Assembly (NCBI GenBank): GCA_009692265.1 | Contig: SHZM01000026.1 | Location: 1-44,585, forward strand | Length of the DNA stretch: 44,585 nucleotides | Source of the DNA: Gammaproteobacteria bacterium | GTDB lineage: Bacteria; Pseudomonadota; Gammaproteobacteria; Ga0077536 | Direction of reading: 5' to 3' | Shown: positions 7,562-16,555 of the stretch, in pieces | Numbering within the stretch: the stretch's first letter is position 1 | Layout: each line of letters opens with the position of its first letter | Program-made: the position numbers and the translations under genes | The notes under the pieces: model-generated | Databases searched by the model: none | What the model saw: the letters and a program-made list of their open reading frames with translations, nothing else | What the model was told of the DNA's origin: nothing

Positions 7562-10153
7562 ATGGACGAACGCTACAATCCAAGCGCGATCGAGCCACAG
7601 CTCCAAGCTCGTTGGCAGGCAGCCCAGAGCTTTGCAGTCCGCGAAGATCCGGCCCGCGAGAAATTTTATTGCTTATGCATGTTTCCGTACCCCAGCGGCC
7701 GCCTTCATATGGGGCATGTGCGGAATTACACCATCGGTGATGTAATCGCCCGCTACCAGCGGATGCAAGGCAAGAACGTGCTTCAACCCATGGGCTGGGA
7801 CGCTTTCGGGCTTCCTGCTGAGAACGCCGCGATCGAGAACAATATCCCGCCGGCGCGCTGGACGCGCGCAAATATCGACTACATGCGTGGGCAACTGCAG
7901 CGGCTAGGATTCGGCTATGACTGGGCACGGGAATTGGCGACCTGTGATCCCACCTATTACCGCTGGGAACAGTGGTTTTTTACCCAGCTTTACGCCCGCG
8001 GACTGGTCTATCGCAAAACCGCCGTGGTGAACTGGGACCCGATTGATCAAACAGTGCTGGCCAACGAGCAGGTTATCGAGGGCCGCGGGTGGCGCTCTGG
8101 CGCGCTAGTTGAGCGTCGTGAAATCCCGCAGTGGTTCGTGCGTATTACTGCCTACGCGGATGAATTGCTCACTGATCTCGATCGGCTGGAAGGCTGGCCT
8201 GAACCAGTTAAAACGATGCAACGTAATTGGATCGGGCGCTCGGAGGGCCTGTCGATCCGATTCGAATTAGAGAGTGGCGGCGATGCACTTGAGGTTTTCA
8301 CTACTCGCCCGGACACCTTGTTCGGGGTGACCTACATGGCCGTGGCGCCCGAACACCCGATCGCGAAACAGATGGCCGAAGGGAACGATGAAATCGCAGC
8401 GTTCCTCGCCGCCTGTGCCCAAATGTCGACTGCCGAATCCGTGTTCGAAAAGCTCGAGAAACTTGGCTTGCCGCTGGGGGTGAATGTCCTACATCCGCTG
8501 ACCGGGCAATTGCTGCCGGTGTGGGTCGCGAATTTTGTTCTGATGAGCTACGGCACCGGTGCGGTGATGTCAGTGCCTGGGCACGATCAGCGTGACTACG
8601 AATTCGCCAAGCTGTATGGCTTACCGATCAAGCAGGTCATCTTTCCGGCGGCCGATGCGGACCCTGGAATAGCCAACGTGGCGCTCACCGAGAAAGGACT
8701 GCTCGGCAACAGTGCAGAATTTGACGGGCTCGATTTTAAACAGGCGTTCGACGCTATCGCCGAGAAACTTGCCTCAACTGGTCGCGCCGAACGCCGAGTC
8801 CAGTATCGATTGCGCGATTGGCTGGTTTCGCGGCAACGTTACTGGGGTTGTCCGATCCCTGTGGTGTACACCGACACGGACACCTTGGTACCAGAATCGC
8901 CGGAGCGGCTGCCGGTCGTGCTGCCCGAGGATGTCGCTTGGCAGGGGGTCGCATCGCCGCTGTTGGGCATGCCGGAGTTCACCACCACCACCCTACCCGG
9001 TACCACGACGCCAGCGCGGCGCGAAACCGATACTTTTGACACGTTTTTCGAATCTTCGTGGTACTTCGCGCGGTTTTGTTGCCCGGATAGCGATAGTGCG
9101 ATGGTTGACTACCGTGCTAAATACTGGATGCCCGTGGATATCTATATCGGGGGCATTGAGCATGCGGTATTACATCTGCTGTATGCACGCTTCTTTCATA
9201 AACTGATGCGCGACGCCGGCCTCGCTCACGGCGACGAGCCGTTTACCCGCTTACTAACCCAGGGCATGGTCTGCAAGGAAACCTACTTCCGGGATACCGA
9301 GAACGGCAAGCGCACGTACTTTAGTCCCACCGCCGTCGAGGTCGCGACCGACGACAAGGGTCGTGCGATCAGCGCGCAGCTCACCGCCGATGGAAAGGCT
9401 GTGCAGATCGGCCCGGTGGAGAAAATGTCGAAGTCTAAAAACAACGGCATCGATCCGCAGACTCTGATCGACCGCTATGGCGCTGATACGGTTCGTTTGT
9501 ACACGATGTTTGCAGCACCGCCCGAGCAGACCTTGGAATGGTCTGACAGTGCGGTGGAAGGTTCCTACCGTTTTCTGCGCGGCCTGTGGCGTTTAACCTT
9601 TGAGCACACGCGAAAAGCGGCAATAGGGGCCGCCGCTGCAAACGGGCTCAGTCCGGAATTGAAAGCGGTGCGGCGACGAATCCACGAAACTATTGCCAAG
9701 GTGACCGACGACATATCGCGGCGGTATAAATTTAATACCGCGATCGCGGCAGTGATGGAATTAGTTAACGCATTGCAACGGTTGAATGGTCATGAGGTTG
9801 AAACTCATCGGGTCCGACAAGAGGGTTTGGAAGCCTGTGTCCTACTACTGGCACCGATCGTCCCACACTGCGCGGATTCGTTGTGGGAGGCTCTCGGTAA
9901 TACCGCGAATTCGCTGCTCGACACGCCTTGGCCGAAGGTCGACACCACCGCGCTAATCAGGGACGAAATTGAATTGGTCGTCCAAGTCAGCGGCAAGAAG
10001 CGCGGGATTGTCGTCGTGGCCGCGGATGCCGCTGCCGCCGTCGCGGAATCCGCGGCACTGGCGGATCTCAACGTCCAACGTCATCTTCAGGGCCACACCG
10101 TACGTAAAGTCGTAGTGATTCCAGGCCGCCTCGTGAACATCGTGATCGACTGA
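7562..10153 (+). CDS. leuS: Leucyl-tRNA synthetase
   Basis: The 863-residue class I aminoacyl-tRNA synthetase charges tRNA-Leu in the cytoplasm. The HIGH-type motif appears as HMGH in GRLHMGHVRNYTIGD near residues 49-52. The CP1 editing domain spans roughly 220-420 and includes TRPDTLFGVTYMAVAPEH and GTGAVMSVPGHDQRDYEFA. The KMSKS motif is intact near residue 621 (VEKMSKSKNNGIDP). The C-terminal anticodon-binding domain follows, and the protein ends at a normal length for bacterial LeuRS. It heads the run leuS-lptE-holA-proA-nadD-rsfS-rlmH-maf and is three bases from lptE. Confidence 0.98.
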   Translation: MDERYNPSAIEPQLQARWQAAQSFAVREDPAREKFYCLCMFPYPSGRLHMGHVRNYTIGDVIARYQRMQGKNVLQPMGWDAFGLPAENAAIENNIPPARWTRANIDYMRGQLQRLGFGYDWARELATCDPTYYRWEQWFFTQLYARGLVYRKTAVVNWDPIDQTVLANEQVIEGRGWRSGALVERREIPQWFVRITAYADELLTDLDRLEGWPEPVKTMQRNWIGRSEGLSIRFELESGGDALEVFTTRPDTLFGVTYMAVAPEHPIAKQMAEGNDEIAAFLAACAQMSTAESVFEKLEKLGLPLGVNVLHPLTGQLLPVWVANFVLMSYGTGAVMSVPGHDQRDYEFAKLYGLPIKQVIFPAADADPGIANVALTEKGLLGNSAEFDGLDFKQAFDAIAEKLASTGRAERRVQYRLRDWLVSRQRYWGCPIPVVYTDTDTLVPESPERLPVVLPEDVAWQGVASPLLGMPEFTTTTLPGTTTPARRETDTFDTFFESSWYFARFCCPDSDSAMVDYRAKYWMPVDIYIGGIEHAVLHLLYARFFHKLMRDAGLAHGDEPFTRLLTQGMVCKETYFRDTENGKRTYFSPTAVEVATDDKGRAISAQLTADGKAVQIGPVEKMSKSKNNGIDPQTLIDRYGADTVRLYTMFAAPPEQTLEWSDSAVEGSYRFLRGLWRLTFEHTRKAAIGAAAANGLSPELKAVRRRIHETIAKVTDDISRRYKFNTAIAAVMELVNALQRLNGHEVETHRVRQEGLEACVLLLAPIVPHCADSLWEALGNTANSLLDTPWPKVDTTALIRDEIELVVQVSGKKRGIVVVAADAAAAVAESAALADLNVQRHLQGHTVRKVVVIPGRLVNIVID

Positions 10154-10156
10154 ACC

Positions 10157-10696
10157 GTGAAGCTGCGGTGTCGCCATGCGAGACTCATTTTTGTCGTGCT
10201 CTGGACGCTAGCGCTAACGGCCTGTGGCGGCTGGTATTTGCGCGGAACTCAAGGGAATAAACTCCCAATTAAAAGCGCCATCGTTGTCACCGATCCAAGT
10301 TCTTACTTGCGTTCCTGGCTCCTTGAGCAGCTTCGCTTCAATGGGATCACGGTGGTACCGCGCGGGGGCCAAGCCGACGTAATAATCGAGCTTCGCCGCG
10401 AGCAGTATGACCGGCGCGTACTGTCGGTTGACGATGAAACGGGGAAAGTGCGCGAAATGGAACTCGGCCTCCAAGTCGAATTCGCGGTTCGCCACCCTGA
10501 TGGGAGTCTGATTACCGCGCCGACGACTCTAGATTGGGAACAGGATTTCGTTTTCGATGAAGCCTCGCTGCTCGGTACGGAAGAAATCGACACCACGATT
10601 CGTTACGAGCTGGCGAAGGGTGCGGCACGGGCGTTGATTTTTCGGTTGGAGGTGATCGATTTTTCGCGTCTGGTAAAACATGCAAATAAAACCTGA
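10157..10696 (+). CDS. lptE: LPS-assembly lipoprotein LptE
   Basis: A 179-residue lipoprotein with a GTG start three bases after leuS. The signal peptide ends in an LTACGG lipobox near residues 20-25, so the mature protein would be lipidated at Cys23. The mature region begins GWYLRG and has an RREQYDRRVLSVD segment followed by an amphipathic beta pattern, as in LptE/RlpB. LptE plugs the LptD barrel and helps insert LPS into the outer membrane. The position between leuS and holA is the usual one for lptE and supports the call. Its 3' end overlaps holA by 17 bases. Confidence 0.93.
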   Translation: MKLRCRHARLIFVVLWTLALTACGGWYLRGTQGNKLPIKSAIVVTDPSSYLRSWLLEQLRFNGITVVPRGGQADVIIELRREQYDRRVLSVDDETGKVREMELGLQVEFAVRHPDGSLITAPTTLDWEQDFVFDEASLLGTEEIDTTIRYELAKGAARALIFRLEVIDFSRLVKHANKT

Positions 10697-11717
10697 GCGT
10701 CTCGGCGAACATTTGAGCCGCGAGAGCCTCGCGACCTGTTACCTCGTGTTCGGGCCCGAGCCACTGCAGGCTCTTGAAAGCGCGGATGCCGTGAGAGCCG
10801 CGGCGCGCTCGCAGGGGCTTAGTGAGCGCATCGTGTTCGATGCCACGGGATCACCCGACTGGAATGGGCTCACGGCGAGCGCCGGGAATTTGTCGTTGTT
10901 TGCCGATCGGCGTTTAATAGAAATCCGTCTAGGCACCAAGAAACCTGACAAGATTGGCGCTGAGTGCATCACTGAGCTTGTGTCAGTATCGAACTCACCC
11001 GACACCTATTTGTTGACGGCTGAGTCACTCGATCGCCAACACCAAGCATCAACGTGGTTCAAAGCCTGCGAGCGCTTTGGCACGGTGGTGGCTTGCCGCG
11101 AACTCGAGTTCTCCGTATTCAAGCGTTGGCTTACTCTGCGCGCCGAGCGGAGCGGCCTTACTTTAAGCGATGAAGCCAGTGACTTCATCGCGGTACGCGC
11201 GGAAGGCAATCTGCTCGCCGCGGCTCAGGAGATCGATAAACTCGCGTTGCTGACGACGAAGGAAACGGTAGATCTTGCCGCTGCGATGGTCGCGATCGCC
11301 GACAGCGCGCGCTACGATGTATTTCAATGCATTGATGCCGCGCTCGACGGTAACGCCGCGCGCGCGGTCCGTATGGCGCGCGGCTTACGCGAAGAAGGCA
11401 CTGATGCGATCGTAATAGGGTGGAGCCTTAACCGAGAATTACGTACCCTGACCCGGGTCGCGGCGGCCCGCGCCACGGGTACGGCGATCGACGCCGCGCT
11501 GTCGGCGAATAATGTTTGGGCGACTCGCCACACCTTGATCAAGCGCGCCTTGCAACGTCATCCAGTCGCGCGGCTCGCCGCCCTACTCGAGGCGAGTATC
11601 CGGTTAGATCAGCTGATCAAGGGCATCGGGATCGGAGACGTGTGGGGTGAACTCGAAAGTTTGATCTTGGCCGTTGCAGGTGGCCCCTGGTTGGGGCGAT
11701 CGGAAATTACAAAATGA
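10680..11717 (+). CDS. holA: DNA polymerase III delta subunit HolA
   Basis: The 345-residue protein matches the delta subunit, the clamp-loader wrench that opens the beta sliding clamp. Features include [19 protein letters not shown] in the N-terminal AAA+-like domain (no working Walker A, as expected), [11 protein letters not shown], and [21 protein letters not shown]. The C-terminal collar domain ends the protein. It overlaps lptE by 17 bases and proA by four (ATGA), consistent with translational coupling. Confidence 0.93.
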   Translation: MQIKPERLGEHLSRESLATCYLVFGPEPLQALESADAVRAAARSQGLSERIVFDATGSPDWNGLTASAGNLSLFADRRLIEIRLGTKKPDKIGAECITELVSVSNSPDTYLLTAESLDRQHQASTWFKACERFGTVVACRELEFSVFKRWLTLRAERSGLTLSDEASDFIAVRAEGNLLAAAQEIDKLALLTTKETVDLAAAMVAIADSARYDVFQCIDAALDGNAARAVRMARGLREEGTDAIVIGWSLNRELRTLTRVAAARATGTAIDAALSANNVWATRHTLIKRALQRHPVARLAALLEASIRLDQLIKGIGIGDVWGELESLILAVAGGPWLGRSEITK

Positions 11718-12997
11718 CGATGCCCAATGATGACAACATGTCGGCGTCTGAGATCGTGGTTTACATCGCGAACCTCGGCCGTGCCGCGCGTACTGCCGCG
11801 ATCGCGGTTGCGCGTGCTACCACGGCCACTAAGAACACCGCGTTACTCGAAATTGCGAACCGGATCGAGGCGCAACGTGAGGAGATTCTTGCCGCTAATG
11901 CCCGCGACCTCGCCGCGGCCAACCAACTCGATGACGCGATGCGAGATCGCTTGACCTTGACACCGGCGCGGATTGCCAGCATGGCGCAAGGTGTACGTGA
12001 AATCGCGACACTCGCGGATCCGATCGGCGAGATTACAGACTTACGCGCCAGGCCATCCGGCATCCAAGTGGGTCGCATGCGTGTTCCATTGGGCGTGGTC
12101 GGGATTATTTATGAAGCGCGACCGAACGTCACAGCCGACGCCGCCGCGTTGTGTTTGAAAGCGGGGAACGCCGTGATTCTGCGCGGCGGCTCCGAGGCGA
12201 TTCACTCGAATCAGGCGATCCAGGCCTGCGTTACCCAAGGTTTAGAGGCGGCGGGGCTACCACCGGCGGCAGTGCAGGTAGTCGCGACAACCGATCGCGC
12301 GGCAGTAGGTGCCCTGCTGCAGAATCCAGCGGCAGTGGACGTTATCGTACCGCGTGGCGGCAAGGGCTTGATTGAGCGGGTGAGCCGCGAGGCCCGCATG
12401 CCGGTCATCAAACATCTTGATGGTGTGTGTCACGTGTATATCGATCACGATGCTGATCTCGCCAAGGCCGTGCCTATTGCCTTCAATGCCAAGTGCCAGC
12501 GCTATGGCACCTGCAACACCATGGAAACGCTGCTTCTGGCGGATTCCGTTGCGCCGCGAATCATGCCGGAATTGTTCGCGCAATATCGCGCGGCCGGCGT
12601 GGAGCTACGCGGTTGTGCGGCAACCCGCGCGCTGGATTCGAAGGTTACCGTGGCTACCGAAGAGGATTGGTACGCCGAGTACCTGGCACCGATTTTAGCG
12701 ATTCGCATCGTGCCCGATCTCGATTCGGCGATAGAACATATTCGGTACTATGGCTCACAGCACACGGATGCCATTGTGACTGAAAATTTCTCACGCGCGA
12801 TGCGCTTTCTGCGCGAAGTTGATTCTAGCTCTGTGATGATCAACGCCTCGACTCGCTTTGCCGATGGTTTTGAGTACGGATTGGGTGCCGAAATCGGGAT
12901 AAGTACCGATAAATTTCACGCGCGCGGACCGATAGGTCTCGAAGGATTGACGTCACAGAAATGGGTAGTCCTCGGCGCGGGACACGTGCGCGAGTAA
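11714..12997 (+). CDS. proA: Gamma-glutamyl phosphate reductase (proline biosynthesis)
   Basis: The 427-residue aldehyde-dehydrogenase-superfamily enzyme makes glutamate-5-semialdehyde from gamma-glutamyl phosphate with NADPH, the second step of proline synthesis. The catalytic Cys lies in [18 protein letters not shown] at about residues 256-273. [17 protein letters not shown] and the C-terminal [12 protein letters not shown] are also typical. The start overlaps the holA stop as ATGA; an ATG six bases later could be used instead. The arrangement holA-proA-nadD is seen in pseudomonads, so proA here is ancestral context and not an odd insertion. proB is not in the window. Confidence 0.96.
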   Translation: MTMPNDDNMSASEIVVYIANLGRAARTAAIAVARATTATKNTALLEIANRIEAQREEILAANARDLAAANQLDDAMRDRLTLTPARIASMAQGVREIATLADPIGEITDLRARPSGIQVGRMRVPLGVVGIIYEARPNVTADAAALCLKAGNAVILRGGSEAIHSNQAIQACVTQGLEAAGLPPAAVQVVATTDRAAVGALLQNPAAVDVIVPRGGKGLIERVSREARMPVIKHLDGVCHVYIDHDADLAKAVPIAFNAKCQRYGTCNTMETLLLADSVAPRIMPELFAQYRAAGVELRGCAATRALDSKVTVATEEDWYAEYLAPILAIRIVPDLDSAIEHIRYYGSQHTDAIVTENFSRAMRFLREVDSSSVMINASTRFADGFEYGLGAEIGISTDKFHARGPIGLEGLTSQKWVVLGAGHVRE

Positions 12998-13000
12998 CGG

Positions 13001-13633
13001 TTGAATATCATCGGCGTGCTCGGTGGGACCTTCGATCCGGTGCATTGTGGGCACCTGCGAGCAGCGATCGAAGTCTACGAAGCACTCTCGCTAGACGAAA
13101 TTTATTTGCTCCCTGCGCGCCTGCCAAATTTACGCGAGTCCCCGAGCGCCAGTGCTGAACATAGACTGGCAATGCTGCGCTTAGCGGTGTCGGACAGTCC
13201 TTTGCAAATCGACGCGCGCGAGTTGGCCGGGACCGGAGTCTCGTACTCAATTGACACCCTCCATGCCCTACGCCGCGAGCGGCCACGGGACTCGCTCTGC
13301 TTCATCCTCGGACAGGACGCGTTAAACGGATTAACGCGCTGGCATCGCTGGCAAGAGCTGCTCGATGTGGCACACCTGATCGTTGCAACGCGGCCGGGGT
13401 TCAGTGCACCGGAAGCACCCGAACTGGTGACCTTGCTTACCCGCGTGCAAACGAGTTCCGCGCAAACATTGCGAGCCGCGCTTGCCGGGCGCATTTTATT
13501 GCAACCGATTCCGCTGCTGCCAATTTCCGCGACGGATTTACGCGCACGGATCCGCGCTGGGCGCAGTGTTGCCCACCTGACGCCGCCCGGAGTCGTGGAG
13601 TACATTGCTCAACACCGGTTATATCAACCTTAA
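13001..13633 (+). CDS. nadD: Nicotinate-nucleotide adenylyltransferase
   Basis: The 210-residue nucleotidyltransferase converts nicotinate mononucleotide and ATP to deamido-NAD and PPi. GVLGGTFDPVHCGHLR at residues 5-20 holds the nucleotidyltransferase (T/H)xGH signature, and PISATDLRARIRAGRSV near 174-190 is the family's ISSTxxR-type motif. The TTG start at 13001 is three bases after proA; no better in-frame ATG precedes the first strand. It sits immediately upstream of rsfS, its usual partner. Confidence 0.95.
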   Translation: MNIIGVLGGTFDPVHCGHLRAAIEVYEALSLDEIYLLPARLPNLRESPSASAEHRLAMLRLAVSDSPLQIDARELAGTGVSYSIDTLHALRRERPRDSLCFILGQDALNGLTRWHRWQELLDVAHLIVATRPGFSAPEAPELVTLLTRVQTSSAQTLRAALAGRILLQPIPLLPISATDLRARIRAGRSVAHLTPPGVVEYIAQHRLYQP

Positions 13634-13648
13634 GAGAGAAACCAGCCT

Positions 13649-14020
13649 ATGGCTGTCACGCCCAAGCAGCTAGTCACAGCGGCCACCCAGGCCCTAAATG
13701 ACGGCAAAGCCGTCGATATCACCGTGCTCGATGTGCGCAAACTCACGAGCATGGCGGATTACATGGTGATCGCAACCGGCCGATCGTCGCGGCAAGTTCA
13801 AGCCCTTGCCGGTCATGTCGCCGATGCGGCGCGCGCGCTTAAACAGAAACCAATCGGCGTCGAAGGTGAAGAAACGTCGGAATGGGTGTTAGTGGATCTC
13901 GGCGATGTCATCGTGCACGTCATGCAAGCTGAAACACGCGAGTTCTATCAATTAGAAAAGCTCTGGGAACCACTCCCGCGGAGCCGCAAAAGCCGAGTGA
14001 GTGCAGAGCTCGAAGCCTAG
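13649..14020 (+). CDS. rsfS: Ribosomal silencing factor RsfS
   Basis: A 123-residue protein of the RsfS/Iojap family, which binds ribosomal protein uL14 and blocks subunit joining when nutrients are short. Diagnostic segments are VLDVRKLTSMADYMVIATGRS, the GVEGEETSEWVLVDLGDVIVHVM pattern and EFYQLEKLWE. The start has an AGAGAG ten bases upstream. The nadD-rsfS-rlmH order is strongly conserved among proteobacteria. Confidence 0.95.
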   Translation: MAVTPKQLVTAATQALNDGKAVDITVLDVRKLTSMADYMVIATGRSSRQVQALAGHVADAARALKQKPIGVEGEETSEWVLVDLGDVIVHVMQAETREFYQLEKLWEPLPRSRKSRVSAELEA

Positions 14021-14032
14021 CGCCGAGCGTCC

Positions 14033-14497
14033 ATGCGCTTCGAGTTGTTATGTGTCAGTAAGCGCCCCGCCGGGTGGGTCGCCAGCGCCAGTGACGAATA
14101 CCTCGCGCGCTTACAGGGAAAGATCGCGCTTAAATGCCGTGAGCTTTCACCCATTACCAACGCGGCGACGCCTGAGCAGCAACGCAGCAAGGAAGGCACT
14201 GTGATCCTTCGCGCCATCGGCCCCGGATCGATCGTCGTCGCACTGGACGAGCGGGGTGAACAGTGGAGCACTACTGAACTCGCCGAGCGTCTAACGCAGT
14301 GGCGGGAGGCCGCGCAAGATGTGGTATTCGTGGTCGGGGGCGCAGAAGGACTCGCGCCAGAAGTTCGTGCCGCTGCCGTACACACATGGGCGCTGTCGCG
14401 CTTAACCCTACCGCACCAATTGGTACGCGTCATCGTGCTTGAGCAGCTCTATCGAGCATGGTCGTGGTTGCAAGGCCACCCGTACCATCGCGCGTAG
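14033..14497 (+). CDS. rlmH: 23S rRNA pseudouridine-1915 N3-methyltransferase RlmH
   Basis: The 154-residue SPOUT-class methyltransferase uses SAM to methylate pseudouridine 1915 in helix 69 of 23S rRNA. VFVVGGAEGLAPEV forms the SAM-binding knot. The C-terminal LSRLTLPHQLVRVIVLEQ and LYRAW..GHPYHRA stretches are the family signature. The length is normal. It follows rsfS by 12 bases. Confidence 0.96.
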   Translation: MRFELLCVSKRPAGWVASASDEYLARLQGKIALKCRELSPITNAATPEQQRSKEGTVILRAIGPGSIVVALDERGEQWSTTELAERLTQWREAAQDVVFVVGGAEGLAPEVRAAAVHTWALSRLTLPHQLVRVIVLEQLYRAWSWLQGHPYHRA

Positions 14498-14510
14498 CGA
14501 GTTGAACGCT

Positions 14511-15104
14511 GTGAACGATTCCGCTAGCCCAACACTGCGCCTGGCCTCGCGCTCGCCGCGACGTGCTGAGTTGTTACAGGCGCTGGGAGTGGCGTTCGAA
14601 CTTGTCGATGTCGAGATCGACGAGTCGCGCCTTCCGGATGAGCCGCCCGAAGCCTATGTCACACGACTCGCGCGTGCGAAGGCCGCTGCTGGTGGTGAAG
14701 TCAGCGCCGGGACGGATTGTGTGCTCGCCGCGGATACTTGTGTCGCGCTCGAGCATGAAATTTTTGGCAAGCCTAAGGATCGCGACGACGCGCTCCACAC
14801 GCTACTTCGATTATCCGGTCGCTGGCACGAGGTCTATACCGGAGTCTCACTCACTCATCCCACGGAGCTAACGGTATGCGTCCGCACGCGAGTCTTGTTC
14901 CGCAATCTCACCACTCGGGAAGTGGCTGCTTATTGGGCGAGCGGTGAACCGTCTGACAAAGCAGGCAGCTACGGGATCCAGGGGCTTGGCGGTGCCCTGA
15001 TCGAACGAATCGAAGGAAGCTATTCGAATGTCGTCGGCTTGCCGCTCGCAGAGACTCTCGCCCTGTTAAATCGCGCGGGTATCCACCATTGGCTCGCGGT
15101 TTAG
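14511..15104 (+). CDS. maf: Maf/YhdE-type nucleoside triphosphate pyrophosphatase
   Basis: Taking the GTG at 14511 gives a 197-residue Maf protein. It has the substrate-loop motif LASRSPRRAELL near residues 9-20, a DTCVAL catalytic segment, GKPKDRDDA, and the YGIQGLGGALIERIEGSYS block. The family hydrolyses non-canonical or canonical NTPs to NMP and PPi and was named for septum inhibition. These motifs resemble the dTTP/UTP-type (YhdE) group. Upstream in-frame starts exist at 14502 (TTG) and 14439 (inside rlmH), but 14511 fits the family start. The stop overlaps the convergent desaturase gene by four bases, ending the leuS run. Confidence 0.92.
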   Translation: MNDSASPTLRLASRSPRRAELLQALGVAFELVDVEIDESRLPDEPPEAYVTRLARAKAAAGGEVSAGTDCVLAADTCVALEHEIFGKPKDRDDALHTLLRLSGRWHEVYTGVSLTHPTELTVCVRTRVLFRNLTTREVAAYWASGEPSDKAGSYGIQGLGGALIERIEGSYSNVVGLPLAETLALLNRAGIHHWLAV

Positions 15105-16189
15105 GCTAAAAGTGAAGAACTGGGCGAGGTCGGCGTACCGTCGAAATCCAGCCAGCGGTGTAGGTTAAAATCGTACAACCGGCAGGTCCGCATGGTCCTA
15201 ACCAAGGTGCGAATCGAAAACGGCACCACGGTCGCATGGCCATTGAGGCGTTCTTCCAGCTCGTGTTGAGCGTCTAGTAGCTGATAGGACGGGATCGCCG
15301 GTACTAGATGATGCACCGGGTGCGCGTAGATGTTGTGGATTGTTTGCGAGATCAGCGCCGGTATTTTCAAATTGACGGAGAGTAAGGCGCCGTGGAGAGT
15401 TTCACGATCAAGAGACCCTCGGAACCATGGAATATTCGGATGCGTGTGCTGAATGTACAGTGTGAATCCCGCGAGAATCATCCACACAAAAAACGGCAGC
15501 ACAAAGCCAAGCAACACAGCGGTCGCACTGGTGGTTGAGGTGTACAGAGGAGCCAGCAGCAACGCACCCAGAAGGGCCGCTACATAGGTCATCTGAAAGA
15601 CGAAATGCCGCCAAGCCGAAGCGTGGTACATGAGCGGTAACCATTTGCGCGGAAAGAGCTTCACTCGCCACCAGCGGTGGATCAAGAAATAAACCCCGAA
15701 GTTCACGAGCGCCAGCGGAGTCGAGCGATAAAAGCGCTCGGCCCATTGCCGGACTTTCGGTAGTTGGTCGAATTCGGCTTTCGAGAACGGCTGGTACGAA
15801 TCGTAGTGTTCGCCGTTGGTCGCGGGATGGTGCAGTACATTATGTTCGTAGCACCAAATACGGTAGTTAAAGAGCCCTGGCGTGATGGCCAAGGTGCCAA
15901 GAATCCAATTTAGGCGGGGACTGTGCGTGAGGCTGCCGTGTGAGGCATCGTGCGCCAGGGTCAATAAGTTGGAAATTTTAAGTCCAGCGAAAATTCCAGC
16001 GGCGACTTTCATCCACAGAGCCGGAAGGAGCAGCACACCGATCACGCCGCACGCGTAAAGCGCGAGATCGGTTAGAACGAGGCTAACCCCAATGGAGGTT
16101 TTCGGTTTGGCGTGGCGGCGCAAGGCTGACGCAAGCTGCGCGCGCGATGGCAGGCGCGAAACCGCCGCCGCTGGCGATGGTTGAATCAC
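15101..16189 (-). CDS. Membrane fatty acid desaturase-family protein
   Basis: The 362-residue protein has the three His clusters of membrane di-iron desaturases: HDASHG at about 82-87, EHNVLHH at about 112-118, and HPVHH at about 289-293. Four or more hydrophobic segments lie between them. The family introduces double bonds or hydroxyls into lipid-linked acyl or isoprenoid chains using O2. The substrate (acyl-CoA, acyl-ACP or a carotenoid-like lipid) cannot be told. The start is a GTG at 16189 without a clear ribosome-binding site. The gene overlaps the convergent maf by four bases and sits 366 bases from hppA. Confidence 0.85.
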   Translation of the reverse strand: MIQPSPAAAVSRLPSRAQLASALRRHAKPKTSIGVSLVLTDLALYACGVIGVLLLPALWMKVAAGIFAGLKISNLLTLAHDASHGSLTHSPRLNWILGTLAITPGLFNYRIWCYEHNVLHHPATNGEHYDSYQPFSKAEFDQLPKVRQWAERFYRSTPLALVNFGVYFLIHRWWRVKLFPRKWLPLMYHASAWRHFVFQMTYVAALLGALLLAPLYTSTTSATAVLLGFVLPFFVWMILAGFTLYIQHTHPNIPWFRGSLDRETLHGALLSVNLKIPALISQTIHNIYAHPVHHLVPAIPSYQLLDAQHELEERLNGHATVVPFSIRTLVRTMRTCRLYDFNLHRWLDFDGTPTSPSSSLLA

Positions 16190-16246
16190 TGAGTACTACC
16201 CCCCTTGGGCGTCGTTATTTTTCTAAGCCCGACCGTCAAGCGTCGT

Positions 16247-16284
16247 CGTGTGGGGCGCCGGGGGACTCGCTGGCGCCCCACACG
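16247..16284. repeat. Perfect 13-bp inverted repeat with 12-base loop
   Basis: CGTGTGGGGCGCC at 16247-16259 is exactly complementary to GGCGCCCCACACG at 16272-16284. There is no adjacent T-run in either direction. It lies 58-95 bases upstream of the desaturase start, so it would be in its leader or promoter. It could be a leader hairpin, an operator or a repeat unit. Confidence 0.7.
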
Positions 16285-16500
16285 CATACGCCTTCGGTGG
16301 GCTTTAATTTATTTCGTTCGAGGGTAATTGGAGAAAAATCACTCACGAGCGTCTATCACCCGCTTGGATTAGTTTGCAGTGAGGAGGGTTGGTAACTGGT
16401 ACGAGGTAGGACGTTCGAAGGGTTGTCGCCGACTCCATATAGAGCTAGTGGAGACTATGGAGCACAAGATGTAGTTTGCAATACCTCGCTCGACGCGTGC

Positions 16501-16530
16501 AAAAAAGACCGCCCCGCGTTGGGGGCGTCT
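16501..16530 (-). terminator. Rho-independent terminator of hppA
   Basis: Read on the minus strand, AGACGCCCC pairs with GGGGCGGTCT (one bulge) and a run of six T residues follows. It lies about 26 bases after the hppA stop codon at 16556, in the right orientation. Confidence 0.85.
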
Positions 16531-16555
16531 AAATGTTAAAAAAAACGACTGAACC

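Larger units (their letters stand above)
16190..16555. other. 366-base non-coding interval between hppA and the desaturase gene
   Basis: No convincing gene is visible; the short frames here lack start signals and family features. It contains a perfect 13-bp inverted repeat (16247-16284) near the desaturase start and the hppA terminator (16501-16530). The 210 bases between these show nothing I can identify and could hold the desaturase promoter or a small RNA. Confidence 0.6.

Noticed and set aside
7452..7928. 158-residue minus-strand frame over the start of leuS
   Set aside because: It overlaps the well-supported leuS N-terminus antisense and shows no family motif; a shadow of leuS codon bias.
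11714..12997. proA as a foreign insertion in the leuS-maf run
   Set aside because: The gene overlaps holA by four bases and precedes nadD as in pseudomonads, so it fits ancestral order.
16147..16395. 82-residue plus-strand frame across the desaturase start and the intergenic hairpin
   Set aside because: No ribosome-binding site, no recognisable motif, and it runs through the perfect inverted repeat.
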